A DNA stretch of 8,899 bases from an uncultured Peptococcaceae bacterium (GTDB lineage: Bacteria > Bacillota > Peptococcia > Peptococcales > Peptococcaceae), in contig USCP01000067.1 of assembly GCA_900553245.1 (NCBI GenBank), positions 1-8,899 on the forward strand. The letters run 5' to 3'. The number at the start of each line of letters is the position of its first letter. Positions within the stretch are counted from its first letter, which is position 1. Shown here in pieces: positions 6,345 through 8,899 of the stretch. The position numbers were made by a program, and so were the translations under genes. The notes beneath the pieces were generated by a model. The model saw only the letters and a list, made by a program, of their open reading frames with translations, made no database searches and was not told the DNA's origin.

Positions 6345-7823
6345 TTACACACCCATGAGCATCTTGCAAAGTGGATACCCAACAAAAATGTAGAGCACGA
6401 GCGCAATGATACAGATAGGGAAACCAACGGTCAAAATTTCCTTGGTGGAATAGATTGGTTTCATCCCGTGCATCATACCAGCGTGTGGGGATGCAGCAGG
6501 GGTAAGCATTGCTACGAATACCATGAGGATAACCCCGGTTGCAACAGGCATTGGGTTGATACCGATTTGATCAGAGAAGTTCAATACAACCGGCATAAGC
6601 ACAACTGCCATTGCCGCGTTGTTCGCAAAGTTGGTAACAATGAGTGCAGTGGTAAAGAGAATAGCAACAAATGCCATTTCACTGCGACCACCGAGAATTG
6701 GGGTCAATGCTTGAATCAAGAAATCAGGAATACCGGTTTCTGGATTGGACAAGGTGTTTGCACCAAATACTGCAGCAGCAATCATGAAGAAAATGCCCCA
6801 GCTGAATTGATGATAAGCCACTTCCTTGAAGTCCAAGAGAGGCTTGCCGTCAATACGAACAATAAGGAAGAGCATAACCCAAAGAAGGGTAATCCCCATT
6901 GGCCCAATCATGTTAAGCCATTTGCAAATAGCAAAATCAGGGAAGAAGCTTGGAACAAGCATCATCACCAAGAATGCAGGTACCATGATGAGGTAAAGCT
7001 TTTGTGGCAAAGTCATTGGAGGGAGTGGCATTTCCTTTTTAATCATTTCAGGGTCAATGGCTTTGAGCTTAGACATATCTACGCGCAAAAGCTTGAGACC
7101 AAAAAGGAATACCGCCATGATGAGAGTGGTCATCACGATGTTAACAATCATATATTGTGCCATTGGGATGGTCATAGGATTACCCATAGCAGCAGTCATG
7201 CTTTGGAAAGCAGAGTATGGAATGAGCTGAGCGCCCATGAATGGGAAGAGTGGTTGGGACAAAGTTGCAACCGCAAACATCCCTACAAAGAAGAACTTCC
7301 AGATTTTATCTTCACGGGTAATGTTCATAGTATCCATGAGGCTTCTAGCAACAGGCCAGAGAATAATCAATGCGGTCATTGGTTGGCAAACAGCACTCAT
7401 AACGAAAGTTGCTGCATAGAACACAGCCATGAAGACCATTGGACGGCCTTTAAAGATCGAACGGGTGAGGAACCATTTTGCAATGTACTTGGTGTCGCCG
7501 ACTTCGTCCATCGCACCGAAAAGAACCATTGCGAACAAGGTCAAGAGAACGGTGTAAACACCGACTGCTTGCATCCATACGCCGTTAAAACCAGCGTCCC
7601 CGCCATAACCGGAAATCGCTAAGAAGAACAAGCCTACCATACTAGGCCAGAGGGTATCTACCGCACTCCAGAGGTAAACCATCCCCAAGAAAGCACCTGC
7701 ACAACGCATCCCCAATGCAGTGATTGGTTCGATTGGTGGCATCATCCAGAAAGCCGCGATAATTGCAAAACCAATGGCTACATGGAGAGGGTACAGATTA
7801 CGTTTTTGTTTCTGTGCACTCAT
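6345..7823 (-). CDS. SLC13/DASS-type anion permease, copy 2
   Basis: This 492-residue paralogue of the permease at 4424-5905 has the same N-terminus (MSAQKQKRNLYP), the same order of hydrophobic helices and the same second-half motif NFANNAAMAVVLMP. The first pore-loop motif differs: CQPMTALIILWP (146-157) where copy 1 has CSPITSLIILWP. This loop takes part in substrate and cation binding in the DASS family, so the two copies may prefer different anions. The most divergent stretch is the cytoplasmic loop and following helices around residues 240-305. AAAGGAT (7835-7841) precedes the ATG. The gene has its own promoter, two operators and terminator, so it is a separate transcription unit even though it lies in line with copy 1. 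Family membership is fairly sure; the substrate is unknown. Confidence 0.82.
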   Translation of the reverse strand: MSAQKQKRNLYPLHVAIGFAIIAAFWMMPPIEPITALGMRCAGAFLGMVYLWSAVDTLWPSMVGLFFLAISGYGGDAGFNGVWMQAVGVYTVLLTLFAMVLFGAMDEVGDTKYIAKWFLTRSIFKGRPMVFMAVFYAATFVMSAVCQPMTALIILWPVARSLMDTMNITREDKIWKFFFVGMFAVATLSQPLFPFMGAQLIPYSAFQSMTAAMGNPMTIPMAQYMIVNIVMTTLIMAVFLFGLKLLRVDMSKLKAIDPEMIKKEMPLPPMTLPQKLYLIMVPAFLVMMLVPSFFPDFAICKWLNMIGPMGITLLWVMLFLIVRIDGKPLLDFKEVAYHQFSWGIFFMIAAAVFGANTLSNPETGIPDFLIQALTPILGGRSEMAFVAILFTTALIVTNFANNAAMAVVLMPVVLNFSDQIGINPMPVATGVILMVFVAMLTPAASPHAGMMHGMKPIYSTKEILTVGFPICIIALVLYIFVGYPLCKMLMGV

Positions 7824-7925
7824 TTTTTACTTTCATCCTTTCATTTTCTGCTTGTCTCATAAAAAAATAATAGCACATGCGCATAATCATTGTTTATTCA
7901 TCCTATACGCAATCAGACGATACAT

Positions 7926-7972
7926 ATCATAACACTAATAACCCGAATTTATTAGTAGTCTAGGCTTCACAT
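7926..7972 (-). promoter_or_regulatory. Promoter of permease copy 2 with proximal activator dyad
   Basis: The minus strand has TGT-TATGAT (7934-7926) with no -35 match. The dyad AGTCTAGGCT (7957-7966) is centred at 7961.5, again 30.5 bp from the -10. The predicted start at 7919 gives a 96-nt leader, the same length as that of copy 1 although the leader sequences differ widely. Confidence 0.75.
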
Positions 7973-8002
7973 AGTCTTCCTCTATGCAAAGATTCGTCTA
8001 AA

Positions 8003-8020
8003 AATTAACCTACGTTAATT
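8003..8020. promoter_or_regulatory. Distal operator, permease copy 2
   Basis: AATTAAC-CTAC-GTTAATT is an 18-bp dyad with seven-base perfect arms, centred at 8011.5. That is exactly 50 bp upstream of the proximal dyad centre, as in copy 1. The flanks have diverged from copy 1 while the arms are the same, which argues for a bound protein. Confidence 0.7.
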
Positions 8021-8100
8021 CATAAGCCATAGCAGCTACAATCCGCCCCATACAAGGGTTTGACGTACTCTTATTCGAAAAAACGGACACCAATCCTTCT

Positions 8101-8115
8101 AATTGTCAAACAATT
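8101..8115. promoter_or_regulatory. Dyad upstream of the Crp/Fnr gene
   Basis: AATTGT-CAA-ACAATT is a perfect 6-3-6 inverted repeat in the otherwise featureless stretch between the two divergent promoters. It is about 150 bp upstream of the predicted start of the Crp/Fnr gene and has no full copy at the other promoters. A role as an operator is possible but unsupported. Confidence 0.35.
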
Positions 8116-8232
8116 CATTTCACAGAATGTAGAACTTTGTTCGTATCGACGCCACGTTATAAACCCTTTTTACAGCCCAACCCAAACCGGCAAATAAGCC
8201 ATCATTTTTAGACCAATCAAGAACACTGTGGT

Positions 8233-8261
8233 TTGATAGCACTCTTAAAATCTGGTATGCT
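8233..8261 (+). promoter_or_regulatory. Promoter of the Crp/Fnr-family gene
   Basis: TTGATA (8233-8238), a 17-bp spacer and TATGCT (8256-8261) preceded by TGG form an extended -10 promoter. A second hexamer, TATAAT, at 8264-8269 has no suitable -35 and is a less likely alternative. Neither of the dyads found at the permease promoters is present here. Confidence 0.65.
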
Positions 8262-8310
8262 TATATAATAGGAAATAAAAATTCATGCGTCAGGAGGTTT
8301 TGAGGTTTAT

Positions 8311-8899
8311 ATGGATCAAGTCGCTTTAAAAGAACTCATGTCGTATCCGGTCGTCGAATTTGCTAAAGGTGAGCAAGTACTCAGCCTCGATAGCGATGCC
8401 AGCTATGTCTATTACCTTGTAGAAGGCAACTGTATGCGCCAAATCACTACCAGCACCGGCGAGGATCTCTTCTTTGAAGAATACATGCCGGGAGAATCGG
8501 TTTACGCTTTAGTCGGGCCTTACCTTAAATATACAACAGCCACTGCCGACATCGGTATTGGCGAAATGATGGCCTTGGCACCTATTCGTGCCCATCGTTT
8601 GACCTCGGAAGAATTTGATGACTTTCTTGATCGCCATCCCCAAGTTATGAAGGAACTCTTGCATCGCCTGCTCGACGAGTATACCACTCTTGTAAACAAC
8701 TTTGTCGCCAAGCAAAAAGGCCAAGCCGCACCTCGTGTGGCGAGCTTTATCCTCGAACGTGCAGAAGAAATCGACGGCAAATTGCGCTTCTCTCGCTTTT
8801 GTAGCGTGGCGGACATCGCCCGCTTTTTGGGCATGCACCGCAACACCGCCAACAAAATCATTCTCGCGCTCCGCAGCGCCGGCTGCATCGCCTACAACG
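8311..8899 (+). CDS. Crp/Fnr-family transcriptional regulator, 3' end outside window
   Basis: The frame is open for 196 codons to the window edge and has no stop, so the C-terminus is missing. Residues about 15-100 form a cyclic-nucleotide-binding-type beta roll (FAKGEQVLSLDSDASYVYYLVEGN, then a PGES turn). It lacks the phosphate-binding cassette of CRP (GELAL followed by R-S/T), so cAMP is unlikely to be the signal. A long dimer helix spans about 107-138. The winged helix-turn-helix (about 165-193) contains SVADIARFLGMHRNTANKIILALRSAGCI. Its recognition helix has R-N-x-x-x-K where CRP has R-E-x-x-x-R, so its DNA site should differ from TGTGA. Cysteines occur only at 41, 164 and 192, with no N-terminal Fe-S cluster as in FNR. 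AGGAGG (8292-8297) lies 13 bases before the ATG, and a closer GAGG (8302-8305) may serve instead. It is the best candidate activator for the dyads before assT and the permeases. Confidence 0.88.
   Translation, partial: MDQVALKELMSYPVVEFAKGEQVLSLDSDASYVYYLVEGNCMRQITTSTGEDLFFEEYMPGESVYALVGPYLKYTTATADIGIGEMMALAPIRAHRLTSEEFDDFLDRHPQVMKELLHRLLDEYTTLVNNFVAKQKGQAAPRVASFILERAEEIDGKLRFSRFCSVADIARFLGMHRNTANKIILALRSAGCIAYN

Larger units (their letters stand above)
7824..8310. other. Divergent control region, permease copy 2 and Crp/Fnr gene
   Basis: No coding sequence is supported in these 487 bases. The left part is the 96-nt leader and promoter of permease copy 2 (to about 7972) and its distal operator (8003-8020). 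The right part (8233-8310) is the promoter and ribosome binding site of the Crp/Fnr-family gene. Between them, 8021-8232 shows only one clear element, the dyad at 8101-8115. Confidence 0.7.

Noticed and set aside
6266..6427. N-terminal part of the open frame that ends in the permease remnant
   Set aside because: This stretch reads antisense-independent junk through the copy 2 terminator and the 3' end of copy 2 in the wrong frame. Only the last 35 codons have homology.
6468..7622. A 384-codon open frame on the plus strand inside permease copy 2
   Set aside because: It is antisense to a clear membrane protein. Its translation is rich in His, Asn, Glu and Trp, as expected from the reverse complement of hydrophobic codons, and it has no ribosome binding site or domain. 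Similar antisense frames at 4412-4945, 5081-5512, 359-1288 and 1367-2053 were dropped for the same reason.
8509..8888. Two minus-strand frames opposite the Crp/Fnr gene
   Set aside because: They lie antisense to a well-supported helix-turn-helix protein and have no ribosome binding site.
1..8899. CRISPR arrays, tRNA or rRNA genes
   Set aside because: No regularly spaced direct repeats, no cloverleaf with a CCA-type end and no conserved rRNA words were seen on either strand.

Overview
The window suggests an anaerobic gut-type Firmicute, possibly a member of the Negativicutes. The reasons are strong AGGAGG-type ribosome binding sites, moderate GC, short operons closed by intrinsic terminators, and the combination of an aryl-sulfate sulfotransferase, SLC13-type permeases and AzlCD. 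The placement rests on general resemblance only and is weak.

Layout, left to right. Bases 1-145 hold the tail and terminator of the first gene. Bases 146-2032 (minus strand) encode a PAPS-independent aryl-sulfate sulfotransferase (AssT family) with no signal peptide. Bases 2234-3097 (minus) encode a LysR-family regulator, divergent from azlC and azlD (3224-4290, plus), a two-subunit branched-chain amino-acid exporter. Two large paralogous SLC13/DASS-type membrane permeases follow on the minus strand (4424-5905 and 6345-7823). Between them lies the C-terminal stub of a third copy (6158-6265), still followed by its own terminator. A Crp/Fnr-family regulator starts at 8311 on the plus strand and runs off the end of the window.

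The most notable structure is regulatory. The promoters of assT and of both permeases each carry an extended -10 (TGn plus a TATAAT-like hexamer), no recognisable -35, and a shared dyad (TAGTCTRGRCTWCA on the plus strand). In all three the dyad centre lies exactly 30.5 bp upstream of the -10 hexamer, which is about -42.5 and close to a class II Crp/Fnr activator position. The two permease promoters also share a second palindrome, TTAAC-N4-GTTAA with AT-rich flanks, centred exactly 50 bp further upstream. In one promoter it is a perfect 22-bp palindrome. The surrounding sequence has diverged, so these blocks look like functional sites.

The working hypothesis is a small regulon: a cytoplasmic aryl sulfotransferase and two organic-anion permeases, activated together by the adjacent Crp/Fnr-type regulator in response to a small molecule, perhaps a phenol or phenyl sulfate. 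The LysR-azlCD module in the middle appears to be separate, with its own overlapping divergent promoters.
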